Positions 1-8,303 of a stretch of DNA of 40,612 nucleotides are shown here, one piece after another. Position 1 is the stretch's first letter. The number at the start of each line of letters is the position of its first letter. The notes beneath the pieces are model-generated. The model saw only the letters and a list, made by a program, of their open reading frames with translations, was not told the DNA's origin and did not search any database. Source of the DNA: Candidatus Muproteobacteria bacterium (lineage in GTDB: Bacteria > Pseudomonadota > Gammaproteobacteria > Acidiferrobacterales > SPGG2); the NCBI GenBank assembly GCA_003251795.1, contig QKEI01000059.1, positions 1 to 40,612 of the forward strand, written 5' to 3'. A program made the translations under genes and the position numbers.

Positions 1-1
1 G

Positions 2-370
2 TTCGATACGCGCACGCGCGTTTTGTTCAGCGCCGACTCCTTCGGCGCGTTGCTGGCCGAGCCGGTGGAGGACGCCGCCGACCTTTCGCCGACGGATCTG
101 CGCGATGGCCAAAGCATCTGGGCAACCATCGATGCGCCGTGGCTCCAGTTCGTCGACGAGCGCAAATTTACCGCCAACGTAAACAACGTTGGGCGCCTCG
201 AACCGTCAGTCGTCCTGAGCGCTCATCTGCCGCCCGCGCGGGACATGACCCAAACGCTTTGCGAGAACCTTATCGCCGCGCGCCAGGCTCCAGCCTTCGA
301 AGGTCCCGATCAGGCTGCGCTCGAACGCATGTTGGCAGCGGGGAGTGAGGCCAGCGTGCAGGTTGCGTAA
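2..370 (+). CDS. MBL-fold metallo-hydrolase, C-terminal fragment
   Basis: The reading frame is open from the window edge, so the 5' part of the gene lies outside. The visible 122 residues carry two signatures of the metallo-beta-lactamase fold in its flavodiiron/ODP-like branch: an Asp in a strand-turn context (VLFSADSFGALL), where the bridging metal ligand sits, and a late His in the motif SAHLPPA, which matches the final metal-ligand histidine. A segment containing DAPWLQFVD lies between them. Relatives often act as di-iron oxygen or nitric-oxide sensors or reductases, but the first metal-binding motif (HxHxD) is outside the window, so substrate and activity cannot be judged. It converges on the cyclase gene with 40 bp between stops. 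An internal TTG at 23 is not a credible start because homology-like sequence continues upstream of it. Confidence 0.7.
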   Translation, partial: FDTRTRVLFSADSFGALLAEPVEDAADLSPTDLRDGQSIWATIDAPWLQFVDERKFTANVNNVGRLEPSVVLSAHLPPARDMTQTLCENLIAARQAPAFEGPDQAALERMLAAGSEASVQVA

Positions 371-410
371 GATCCGGGAAGTCGGAGGGGCAGCAACGCG
401 GCAACGCAAA

Positions 411-3400
411 TCACCGGCCGCGGCTGCCGTCCCTCAACCGCTCAAGCTGCGTTTCTGCCTGCTGCAACCAGAACGGCATGTTCATGTCGCGGAACTGCTC
501 GACTGCCTGTTTCAGGTGAGTCGCCTGCCGGTGAAGCTTGCCCAAACCGAAATGGCATTGGGCCACAAGCGGGCGCATGCCCAGTTCATCAGCCAATGCG
601 AGCGCTTGACGGTAATGCTCCTCGGCGGCCGCGACGTCGGCCGGATCGCGGCCGGCGCTGATCTCGCCGAGAAGGTGGAGGATCCGCGCCTGGTCCCCGC
701 GAAAGCCGCACCTAATGGCGCGCTCGGCGGCACGTGCCGCGATCGCCAACGCTTCGTCTGTCTTTTCGGCCAGCAAATAGACGGTGCCCAGAGCGATTGC
801 CGCCGTTGGTGTATTGAAGATCCTGATTTCGGGTGCCCGGGTCTCGGCTTCCTCGACGACCGGCAGGGCCTCGGCGATGCGCCCGCCCAAGGTGTACGCC
901 AAGCCCAGCAGTCCGCCAGTCGTCGGTAGAAACAGGTGTAGATTCCAGCTCTTGCCGGTGTTGAACGCGCGTTCGAGCATGGGGATCGCTCGAACCAGGT
1001 CTCCGCGCACGAGCTGGACCTCACCGATGGCGAGGTAGGCGCCAGTCACGCTGTAGTGCTGGCCAGCGGCTTCGGCAATCGCGAGTGCCTGTTGCGCGGG
1101 TTCCATCGCCTCTGCGAACTCACCACGCTCGGCTAGGGACCGAGCAAGCCAGATGCGCGACAGCACGGACGGCAAGCCGGTGAGGCCGAGCCGTTCATGG
1201 GCGCGCCCACCTTCGAGAGCCGCTGCGTTCCACCGGCAGTGGTCGATCGCGTGCGGATAATCGCCAATCATGAAGTAGCCCTGCCCGAGAAAGAAGTTCG
1301 CCACGACCTCGAGCGCAAAATCGCCGCGTGCGGCAGCGATCGCGAGTGCGCGTTGATCCATTTCCTCGGCTCGACGTAATTCGCCCATGCGCCAGAGATA
1401 CTGGCTGAGATAAGCCGACGCCCACCCTAGTCGCACTTGATCCTGCAGCTCGGAGGCGAGCACCTCTGCCGCATGCAAGTGATCGAACACACGTTCGTGA
1501 TCACCAAGCGCCTGCAGCGCACTGCGCAGATCGAAACGCATATCGATACCTTGCTGGCGCGTCTCGCGATTCTCCGGCAAATGGCCGAGCGCGATCAGCG
1601 CCTGTTCGAGACTGGTGACGGCCTCAGGGTAGGCACTGCGTCCGGCGGCTTTGACCCCCGCTTGGCGCAGAAAGCCCACTGCCTTCTCCCATTGCTCGCC
1701 ATGAAAAGCATGGTGCGCCAGCCGGTCTACCTGCTCGGTCAAGCGATCAGCGTAGAGTCGCTGCATCGCTTCGGCGATGCGAGCGTGCAGCTGGCGGCGT
1801 TGCTCATTGAGCAACGTACCGTAGGCGACATCATGCGTGAGCCCGTGCTTGAACGTGTACTCGAGATCCGGAAAGATCGCCGTCTCATACAGGAACTCCA
1901 TGGCTTGCAAGTGTGCGAGCTCCTGGCGCAGCGACAATTCGTCTTGATCGCTCACAGCCTGCAGCAATGCAAATGGTACGTCCTTGCCGATTACTGCGGC
2001 GGTCGCGAGTAGGCGCTTCTCATCCGCCGCTAAGCGATCGATGCGGGCCGCCAGCATAGCCTGCACCGTAGATGGCACGCGAATGGCGTCGGTTGCCTTC
2101 GCCAAATGGTAGCTTCCGCGCTCACCCGCGAGCACCCCGGTCTCTAACAGGGTCTGCACGCTCTCCTCCAGGAAGAACGGGTTTCCCTCCGTGCGCTCGA
2201 TGAGAAGCCGCTTGAGCGGCTCGAGACTAGTATCACTTCCCAAGAGTGCATCCAGCAGCTCGTCCGCGTTCTCCGGTGGTAACGGATCGAGCCGAAGCTG
2301 CGTGTAGTAGGTCCTGTTGCCCCAGCGCTGCACATACTCGGGACGATAATTCGCGAGCAGCAACAGGCGGGTTGTCGGAATGCCTTCCACCAAGCTGTCG
2401 AGCAGCGCCTGGGTTTCACTGTCGATCCAATGCAGATCCTCGAACACCACCAGTAGCGGCTGCACCTGGCTCTCCCGCAACAGCAGGCGCTTAACCGTTT
2501 CAAGCGTTCTTTCTCGACGTTCGCGCGGATCGAGAGCCTGCCAGGCGGGATCATCGATCGGTACATCCAGCAACGCCAGCAAAGCCGGCAGCATCGGTTC
2601 CAGCGCCCGGTCCAGGATCATCAGCTTGCCGGTGAGCTTCTCGCGGATCTTCCGATGATCGTCCCGATCCTCGACCTGGAAATAGCCCTTAAGCAAATCG
2701 ATGACAGGCAGGTAAGGTGTCGCCTTGCCGTAGGCCACCGCGCTCGCATGCACCATGAGCCAGCCTTCGGTGCGATGCGAATGCATTACCTCCCACGCGA
2801 GACGTGACTTGCCAACACCCGCCTCACCAACGACGGCGATGACCTGGCCGTGCCCGGTGGCGGTACGCGCGAGCGCCTGGCGTATCTGCTCGATCTCAGT
2901 CTCGCGCCCGACGAAGCGCGTCAGACCACGGGCAGCGGCGGCCTTGAGGCGTGAGCGCACTGGACCTGCACCTATGAGTTCGTAAACATCCACAGGCGTC
3001 TGTAAACCTTTGACTGGCACCGGTCCCAGCGATTTGACCTCGATGTAGCCCTCCGCGAGACGTAACGTATCCGCGGTCAACAGCGTGCTGCCGGGATCGG
3101 CTAGTTGCTCCATGCGAGCGGCCAGATGCGTGGTCTGCCCTACCGCTGCGTAGTCCATGCGTAGATCGCTGCCGATCGCCCGTACCACCACTTCACCGGA
3201 ATTGAGGCCCACCCGAATCTGCGCCTTAACCCCGTACAGCCGCCGCACCTCTTCGGCATAGCGTCGGATAGCAGCCTGCATGTCGAGCGCGGCATAACAC
3301 GCCCGCAACGCATGATCTTCGTGTGCCAAAAGCGCCATAATGCCGTCGCCGCGAACCTCGTTCACGGTACCTTCGTAACGGTGCACCGCATCCATCATCC

Positions 3401-3776
3401 GCTCGACCACCGGATCGAGCAGGTTGTGTGCCTCCTCCGGATCGCGATCAGCGAGTAGCTCCATGGAGCCCTTGAGGTCAGCGAAGAGTATCGTGACCAG
3501 CTTGCGCTCACCCTCCATGGCTGCACGCGAGTAGAGTATCCTCTCGGCCAGGTGCTTGGGGGTATAGCGGTCTGGGGTTTCGGAATTGGAATTTGCTTGC
3601 GGCTGAGCGCCAGCATCAGCTACCGCAGCGATATGTTTGCCGCACTTCCTGCAGAACTTTGCGCTCGGCCGATTTGGCTCGCCGCAATTTGGGCACTTAG
3701 CCTCGATGCGAGATCCGCACTCGTCGCAAAAACTTGCGTCATCAGGATTCTGTGCATGGCACCGCGGACACTCCAT
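411..3776 (-). CDS. Zinc-ribbon / class III nucleotide cyclase-like / AAA ATPase / TPR protein
   Basis: This is a 1121-residue multidomain signalling protein. Residues 3-45 hold two treble-clef-like zinc ribbons with four CxxC pairs. Around residues 88-270 is a class III cyclase homology domain: the metal-binding Asp lies in FADLKGS near residue 99 and the second in RGDGIMALL. Around residue 318 a Walker A (GEAGVGKS) opens an AAA/NACHT-like ATPase with Walker B (VVFEDLHWID) near 447. The C-terminal 400 residues are tetratricopeptide repeats. The ATG at 3776 is chosen over an upstream TTG at 3803 because GAGGA lies seven bases before it. Two substrate-determining cyclase positions are atypical (Glu in place of Lys four residues before the second Asp, His in place of the conserved Asn), so cAMP production should not be assumed. 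It follows the M20 hydrolase gene by 62 bp on the same strand and is probably co-transcribed. Confidence 0.88.
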   Translation of the reverse strand: MECPRCHAQNPDDASFCDECGSRIEAKCPNCGEPNRPSAKFCRKCGKHIAAVADAGAQPQANSNSETPDRYTPKHLAERILYSRAAMEGERKLVTILFADLKGSMELLADRDPEEAHNLLDPVVERMMDAVHRYEGTVNEVRGDGIMALLAHEDHALRACYAALDMQAAIRRYAEEVRRLYGVKAQIRVGLNSGEVVVRAIGSDLRMDYAAVGQTTHLAARMEQLADPGSTLLTADTLRLAEGYIEVKSLGPVPVKGLQTPVDVYELIGAGPVRSRLKAAAARGLTRFVGRETEIEQIRQALARTATGHGQVIAVVGEAGVGKSRLAWEVMHSHRTEGWLMVHASAVAYGKATPYLPVIDLLKGYFQVEDRDDHRKIREKLTGKLMILDRALEPMLPALLALLDVPIDDPAWQALDPRERRERTLETVKRLLLRESQVQPLLVVFEDLHWIDSETQALLDSLVEGIPTTRLLLLANYRPEYVQRWGNRTYYTQLRLDPLPPENADELLDALLGSDTSLEPLKRLLIERTEGNPFFLEESVQTLLETGVLAGERGSYHLAKATDAIRVPSTVQAMLAARIDRLAADEKRLLATAAVIGKDVPFALLQAVSDQDELSLRQELAHLQAMEFLYETAIFPDLEYTFKHGLTHDVAYGTLLNEQRRQLHARIAEAMQRLYADRLTEQVDRLAHHAFHGEQWEKAVGFLRQAGVKAAGRSAYPEAVTSLEQALIALGHLPENRETRQQGIDMRFDLRSALQALGDHERVFDHLHAAEVLASELQDQVRLGWASAYLSQYLWRMGELRRAEEMDQRALAIAAARGDFALEVVANFFLGQGYFMIGDYPHAIDHCRWNAAALEGGRAHERLGLTGLPSVLSRIWLARSLAERGEFAEAMEPAQQALAIAEAAGQHYSVTGAYLAIGEVQLVRGDLVRAIPMLERAFNTGKSWNLHLFLPTTGGLLGLAYTLGGRIAEALPVVEEAETRAPEIRIFNTPTAAIALGTVYLLAEKTDEALAIAARAAERAIRCGFRGDQARILHLLGEISAGRDPADVAAAEEHYRQALALADELGMRPLVAQCHFGLGKLHRQATHLKQAVEQFRDMNMPFWLQQAETQLERLRDGSRGR

Positions 3777-3791
3777 AACCGATCCTCGGTT
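3777..3791 (-). promoter_or_regulatory. Hairpin holding the ribosome-binding site of the cyclase gene
   Basis: A perfect 6-bp inverted repeat (AACCGA, loop GGA, TCGGTT) directly abuts the ATG at 3776. The Shine-Dalgarno GAGGA spans the upstream arm and loop, so folding would limit ribosome access. The function is inferred from geometry only. Confidence 0.45.
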
Positions 3792-3816
3792 GAGGGGCGA
3801 CAACGCTGTCGCTAGG

Positions 3817-3831
3817 CTAGCCCTCGGCTAG
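3817..3831 (-). promoter_or_regulatory. Intercistronic stem-loop between the hydrolase and cyclase genes
   Basis: This is a 6-bp stem (CTAGCC/GGCTAG) with a 3-base loop, just after the stop of the M20 hydrolase gene. No U-tract follows, so it is not a classical terminator. It may protect or process the bicistronic transcript. Confidence 0.35.
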
Positions 3832-3838
3832 GGGACGG

Positions 3839-5128
3839 TCAACTCTGCACGGTACCGTCAGCCAGCAGCCGTAGCACAGTGTGCAAGAAGACGTTCGCGC
3901 CTTGCTCGAGATGGGCCCAATCGGTCCGCTCATCGCGACGATGAGAACGCCCGCCTGCGCTCGGCACGAAGATCATGCCGGCGGGGACTAAGCGCGCCAT
4001 GATTTGAGCGTCGTGCGCCGCTCCCGAAGGCATATCGTGGGTCGGTAACCCGAGCGTCGCGGCCACCTCGTGGATGGCGGCGCGCACATGTTCCGACATG
4101 ATCGCCGCGGTATCTCCCGACACATGCTCGTGACGCACCGTGAGCCTGTGTTTGCTGGCCACGTCCTCGGCAATAGCTCTCGTGCCGCCGACCATCTTTG
4201 CAACTGCCGCGTCCGAAACATCGCGAATATCCTGCAGCAGTTGCACTTGATACGGGACGATATTTGCAACCTGCGGTTTTAAATCGACCACGCCAAAGGT
4301 GAGGCGACCCTGTCCCTTGGTGCCTTCTTTCAGCACGAGTTCTCTCGCCCGGCACGCATATTCCGCGGCACCGGTAAAGGCGTCTTTGCGCAAATCCATA
4401 GGTGCCGTACCGGCATGATCGGGCTCGCCTTCGAAAGTGATTCGCGTGTGGCTGGTCGCAACGATCGCCTCGACGACACCGATCGGCACGCCAAGCTGCT
4501 CTAGTACTGGCCCCTGCTCGATGTGCAACTCGACGTAGGCGGAAATGTCGTCAGCCGGACGTCGCGCCTGAGTGGCCGCGCTTGGATCAAAACCGGCGGT
4601 GCGCATCGCCTCCGTCAGCCTATAGCCACTCGGATCCATCCCGTCTTCCACGCTCGCTTGCCTCAGCACGCCAGCCATAGCCTTCGACCCCATGCGCCCG
4701 AGGAAGCGTCCCTCCTCCTCGATGAAGGCCACGCACTCGAACGCGAAAGGCAGCTCGATGTGCGCTTCCTTGATGACGCGCGCCACTTCCAGCGCTGCTA
4801 GTACACCCAGCGCGCCGTCCAGCGGGCCACCATCGGGCACCGTATCGATATGCGACCCCGCCATCACACAGGCCCCCCCATCCGGCCCGATTCGACCGAT
4901 GGTGTTACCGGCAGCGTCGTCGCGCACAGCCATCCCAGCGTGTGCCATGCGAGTTTTCAGCCAGGCGCGCGCCTCTTCATAGGCAGGGGAAAATGCGTAA
5001 CGCGCAAGTGCACCCTCGGACGTGCGCCCGATACTTGCCAGTAATTCGATATCAGCGCGCAGACGGGCAGCGTTTACCCGCAACCCGTTGACACGCTGGG
5101 CCACCAATGTATTGGTTCGGTGCAACAC
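3839..5128 (-). CDS. M20-family Zn-dependent amidohydrolase (N-carbamoyl-amino-acid / allantoate hydrolase type)
   Basis: The protein has 429 residues, normal for the AllC/HyuC/AmaB branch of peptidase family M20. These enzymes hydrolyse N-carbamoyl or ureido groups from small substrates with two divalent metal ions. Visible signatures are the metal-binding GSHIDTVPDGG (His near 93, with the bridging Asp in PLDGALG), the catalytic and ligand acids in IEEEGRF (near 137), and the HIEQGPVLE motif. Further on, the dimerisation domain has DHAGTAPM and the C-terminal part has GAAHDAQ. The preferred substrate cannot be read from sequence: allantoate, N-carbamoyl-amino acids and beta-ureidopropionate are all possible. 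The start is GTG at 5128 or TTG at 5125; AGGGAGG lies just upstream and is better spaced for the TTG. A CRP-like palindrome sits about 100 bp upstream. Confidence 0.85.
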   Translation of the reverse strand: MLHRTNTLVAQRVNGLRVNAARLRADIELLASIGRTSEGALARYAFSPAYEEARAWLKTRMAHAGMAVRDDAAGNTIGRIGPDGGACVMAGSHIDTVPDGGPLDGALGVLAALEVARVIKEAHIELPFAFECVAFIEEEGRFLGRMGSKAMAGVLRQASVEDGMDPSGYRLTEAMRTAGFDPSAATQARRPADDISAYVELHIEQGPVLEQLGVPIGVVEAIVATSHTRITFEGEPDHAGTAPMDLRKDAFTGAAEYACRARELVLKEGTKGQGRLTFGVVDLKPQVANIVPYQVQLLQDIRDVSDAAVAKMVGGTRAIAEDVASKHRLTVRHEHVSGDTAAIMSEHVRAAIHEVAATLGLPTHDMPSGAAHDAQIMARLVPAGMIFVPSAGGRSHRRDERTDWAHLEQGANVFLHTVLRLLADGTVQS

Positions 5129-5227
5129 GGACCTCCCTCAAAATCTTGCCACATGATGGTTGCGACATATTCGCGCGTAACTGCCTTCCCATAACTCTAC
5201 TTCACCCGCTATGACTGGCTAATCGCA

Positions 5228-5247
5228 CTTGTGACATTTGTCACAAG
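5228..5247. promoter_or_regulatory. CRP/FNR-superfamily-like palindrome
   Basis: This is a perfect 8+8 bp inverted repeat with a 4-base centre, containing TGTGA-N6-TCACA, the half-site pattern of CRP/Vfr/Clp operators. It lies in the 258-bp gap upstream of the M20 hydrolase gene, about 100 bp before its start. The rest of the gap (5129-5227 and 5248-5386) shows no gene. The assignment to a CRP homologue is inferred; none is encoded in the window. Confidence 0.5.
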
Positions 5248-5386
5248 CAGAACAACAACCTTCACTCGGAATGGCGAAACGAGCCGCTGGTCGGGGGACG
5301 TACAAGCGGTCATTGCATCGTCGTGAAGGCGGCGGCACATGCTTTGGGGTAAAACTGCACGCTCACTCCGGATCGCTGGCCAACGC

Positions 5387-6793
5387 TTAGCGCGACTCGT
5401 CGCTGGGTTGCCGATCCGTCTTGCAGAGGTCCATCAAGGTACTGACCGATTGCAAGTGATCGAGCTGCCAAACGGCATGTTTTAACTCTTCGCGGGCGCG
5501 TGCCGACAGTAACGCCCCTGCCAGCGCATCGAATTTTTGCTCTAACTCCTCGTCACTCAGCGGATTGCGGAAATCGCCTTTCGGGTAATCAAGTAACTTG
5601 TCGTAGCGATCGCCATCTGTGGTGACGATCGCCACCGCCGCCCGCTGTAGGTCAGGAAAAACCCTTTCGATCTCATCATCCGCAACGACTTCGACCTTGC
5701 CGAGTTGCGCTCGGATCGAGGGGTTCTCGATCTTCTCCTGGGCGAACTGCGCTGGTGTCAGCTGGCGGTCGACGATTGCCGCGGCGATGCAGTAGGGTAA
5801 TGAGTGATCAGCGGTCTCCTTGGTTCGCGGATCGTATTTTGTGGGATCGGCAAGGATGTCGACTGCGCGCGCAAGCGTACGAACCTGCACCTTGGCGATA
5901 CGCTCGGGTGTCAAGTCGTGCGTTTTCACCAGCTCCAGCACGGCGGAAAGCGGCGTGTGTGTGAGCGCCTCGGTAGGAAACGCTTTCATGCCGCACTGCT
6001 CGATACGCCAGGACTCACCCAACCCGTCGGTAAGCACGGAGAGCCGCCATTGCGGCCCGAGTGCGTGCACCAATCCTTCCTTGCCGTCGATTACGCCCTC
6101 AGGACCCGTGTAACCGCGTTCAGCTAACAGCGCGGCCAGTACGCCGCTGTGCGCGGCCAGCGGATCGACCGTGTTCTTCATCATGCTCAGCTTGCCAGCA
6201 ACCACGCCACTCACGGTAGCCATATGGCTGCCGGATATACCGATGGCATGCTGCATGCGTTGCGCGTCGAGCCGCAGCGCTCGGCCGGCGGCGATCGGTG
6301 CCGCCAGCGCCGTCAGGGTCGCATGATGCCAACCGCGTTCGCGGATTCCCGGAAACGCGGCCTCGCTCAAACGCATGGCGAATTCGTAGCCGAGCACCAT
6401 AGCGACGATCAACTCTTTGCCGTCAACGTTGCGGCGCTCACAGCAGGCAATGGCCGCCGGAATGATATCCGACGGATGACTAGGATCCTGCTTCCAATAG
6501 ATATCGTTGAAGTCTAGGACGCGAATCATGAGCGCATTGGCGAGCGCGCCGGAGAGGGCATCGACCTTTTGTCCGGAGCCGATAACGGTAACGTCGCCGC
6601 TGCCGGCGACCTCACGCATCAGATCGAGATAGATCTGTACGTCGTGCTGGTCATAGCCGCCGAACGCGCAGCCGAGGGCGTCGAGCAAGAAGCGTTTTGC
6701 TTGATATACCGCACCCGGCGCCAGCTGCTCGAACTCGAGCCCCGCTGCCCAACGGGATATACTGGCGGTAATCGGTTCACTCGCATCCATCAT
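5387..6793 (-). CDS. MmgE/PrpD family protein
   Basis: The protein has 468 residues, typical for the MmgE/PrpD family (2-methylcitrate dehydratase, cis-aconitate decarboxylase and relatives). Family features visible are the early helical segment QAKRFLLDALGCAFGG, the conserved LDFNDIYW...HPSDIIPAAIA region around residues 95-115, and GWHHATLTALAAPIAAG, where active-site residues of the family lie. No prpB or prpC lies nearby, so a methylcitrate-cycle role is not supported. Members without that context often act on other tricarboxylates or are uncharacterised. Two adjacent ATG codons (6793 and 6790) could start it; only a weak GGGTAG precedes them. It lies upstream of the M20 gene on the same strand, but the 258-bp gap with a palindrome suggests separate transcription. 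Confidence 0.85.
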   Translation of the reverse strand: MMDASEPITASISRWAAGLEFEQLAPGAVYQAKRFLLDALGCAFGGYDQHDVQIYLDLMREVAGSGDVTVIGSGQKVDALSGALANALMIRVLDFNDIYWKQDPSHPSDIIPAAIACCERRNVDGKELIVAMVLGYEFAMRLSEAAFPGIRERGWHHATLTALAAPIAAGRALRLDAQRMQHAIGISGSHMATVSGVVAGKLSMMKNTVDPLAAHSGVLAALLAERGYTGPEGVIDGKEGLVHALGPQWRLSVLTDGLGESWRIEQCGMKAFPTEALTHTPLSAVLELVKTHDLTPERIAKVQVRTLARAVDILADPTKYDPRTKETADHSLPYCIAAAIVDRQLTPAQFAQEKIENPSIRAQLGKVEVVADDEIERVFPDLQRAAVAIVTTDGDRYDKLLDYPKGDFRNPLSDEELEQKFDALAGALLSARAREELKHAVWQLDHLQSVSTLMDLCKTDRQPSDESR

Positions 6794-6854
6794 TGCTACC
6801 CAAGCGCGGAAGACCCTAACGATAACAGCCGGCCCCAGCCGCGGTCACGCAACT

Positions 6855-7748
6855 ATGGCCTTCATCGCAAGGACACTGCTAATAACGCTCTGTTGCGCCC
6901 TATTCCCCGCGATTGCCGTAAGCGACAGCGGTGGAGCCGTTGGTGCCGCGGGGGTTTCGCAGGCGCGCAACCCCGACGATAAACAAAGCCACCCGAGCGA
7001 GGTCAGCGTGGTGCCCTGGCGCAGCGAGCGCTTCGGCCACTACCAGGCACTGCTGATCGGCATCGATGGTTACAGCCTACTGCCGCGGAAGGATCAGCTG
7101 ATTACCGCCACCAACGATGCCAAGGCAGTAGCGCAACTGTTGTTAGAAAAATACGGCTTCAATGTAAAAACGCTGAGCAACGCGACACGGGCGACCATCT
7201 TTAACGAGCTCCTGCAGTTGCGTGAGCAGCTGACCGCGAATGACCGGCTGCTACTCTACTACAGTGGCCGCTGCCACGTAGACGAGACGGGCAAACTGGG
7301 ATACTGGTGGGCTTCAGACGCGAACCCGGCGGATCGAGCGAGCTGGATCGCCACCGCCGAGGTTAGCGATCAATTGAAAGCGATGAAGGCAACGCAGATT
7401 CTGGTGGTGGCGGATTCGTGCTACACCGGTGTTATTCCTTACCGCGCGAGTGCGCGTAAACAAGGTGAGAGTCGCGACAGCTGGTTACAACGCCTGGCGC
7501 AGACACGCTCGCGCACCGTGCTTAGCTCAGGGACGCAACAACCTGTGCCGGATGCCGCCGGCGCTAACCACTCGCTGTTTGCGGATGCCCTGTTGAAAGC
7601 GCTGCGGGAGAATGATGCCGTCATCGACGCAGCTACGCTTTTCTTGACTGTCAAACCGGCGGTGCCGGCTGGCGTACCAGCCTACTCCGTGATCGGAGCG
7701 ACCAGCGATAAAGGTGGAGACTTCGTGTTCGTGCCGCGGATTCGCTGA
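6855..7748 (+). CDS. Exported caspase-fold (peptidase C14) protein with a substituted catalytic histidine
   Basis: The protein has 297 residues. Residues 1-23 form a plausible signal peptide ending near AIAVS. Residues 60-250 match the C14 caspase/metacaspase fold: YQALLIGIDGY, the NDAKAVAQLL helix, the YGFNVKTL strand, DRLLLYYSG, and the nucleophile motif VVADSCYTG with Cys189. In most relatives the catalytic histidine sits in YYAGHG. Here the codons read G-R-C-H, so Arg139 and Cys140 replace His-Gly and the next His is two residues on (His141). The protein is therefore either inactive, uses the displaced His141, or is a scaffold. No strong ribosome-binding site precedes the ATG. It is divergent from the MmgE/PrpD gene (61 bp) and converges on the acetyltransferase gene. 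Caspase fold: high confidence. Peptidase activity: doubtful. Confidence 0.83.
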   Translation: MAFIARTLLITLCCALFPAIAVSDSGGAVGAAGVSQARNPDDKQSHPSEVSVVPWRSERFGHYQALLIGIDGYSLLPRKDQLITATNDAKAVAQLLLEKYGFNVKTLSNATRATIFNELLQLREQLTANDRLLLYYSGRCHVDETGKLGYWWASDANPADRASWIATAEVSDQLKAMKATQILVVADSCYTGVIPYRASARKQGESRDSWLQRLAQTRSRTVLSSGTQQPVPDAAGANHSLFADALLKALRENDAVIDAATLFLTVKPAVPAGVPAYSVIGATSDKGGDFVFVPRIR

Positions 7749-7777
7749 AGCAGCGGAGCTTCGAACCTGAACTATAA

Positions 7778-8287
7778 CTATAGGATCTTCTCCATGATGA
7801 GCACGTCCACCCACCTGCCATCAAGCATACCCTGTTCTCGATAGGTGCCAACCTCCCTGAAGCCGCATCGTTGATACAGCGTCAACCCGGTGATGTTAGT
7901 CGGAAACATCGCCAGTACCAGCTTATGGTACCCAAGCTCGCGAGCTAGCAGCATGAGACGACCCAGCAATTGCCGTCCCACCCCCTGACCGCGGCGCGAG
8001 CGTTCGACATACACCGAAAAATCAGCAACGTGATCGTATGCTTGGCGAGCATTGAACGAGTTCAGACTGCCCCAACCGATAACACGATCGCGGCACTCGG
8101 CCACGATCACCGGATAGCGAGTGTTTCTCGACAGCAGCCATTCCCGCTGCTCCTGCGGCGTACGCAGCCGTGTCTCCAACGTGGCGATGCGGTCTTCAAT
8201 GCCCTGATTGTAGATGGCGCATATAGCGTCGGCATCGGCGGGCGTCGCAGGCCGCAGCGAAAGCTCGGGCAGGCGTGGGGAACTCAC
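7778..8287 (-). CDS. GNAT N-acetyltransferase, ArsN1 / phosphinothricin-acetyltransferase-like
   Basis: The frame is open further upstream, but the real start is taken as GTG at 8287. It has AGGG at suitable spacing, lies 16 bp after the CDGSH gene, and begins just before the conserved LSLRPATPADADAI strand. The resulting 169-residue protein spans one GNAT domain: N-terminal IYNQGIEDRIATLETR, the central ADFSVYVERSRRGQGVGRQLL with the acetyl-CoA pyrophosphate-binding R-G-x-G-V-G loop, and the C-terminal GFREVGTYREQGMLDGRWVD. The EDRIATLET and MLDGRW patterns resemble the ArsN1/PAT group, which acetylates arsinothricin, phosphinothricin or amino-acid analogues. No ars genes are nearby, so the natural substrate is unknown. 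It is likely the second gene of a transcript with the iron-sulfur protein. Confidence 0.82.
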   Translation of the reverse strand: MSSPRLPELSLRPATPADADAICAIYNQGIEDRIATLETRLRTPQEQREWLLSRNTRYPVIVAECRDRVIGWGSLNSFNARQAYDHVADFSVYVERSRRGQGVGRQLLGRLMLLARELGYHKLVLAMFPTNITGLTLYQRCGFREVGTYREQGMLDGRWVDVLIMEKIL

Positions 8288-8303
8288 GGTTTGGCCCTGA
8301 CGT

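Noticed and set aside
345-929. A 194-residue plus-strand open frame
   Set aside because: It lies wholly opposite the TPR part of the cyclase gene and has no domain character; it reflects codon bias of the real gene.
411-5128. Defence-island interpretation of the large ATPase gene with the caspase-fold protein
   Set aside because: No restriction, CBASS, CRISPR or mobile genes are nearby, the caspase is exported, and cyclase/AAA/TPR proteins are common outside defence loci.
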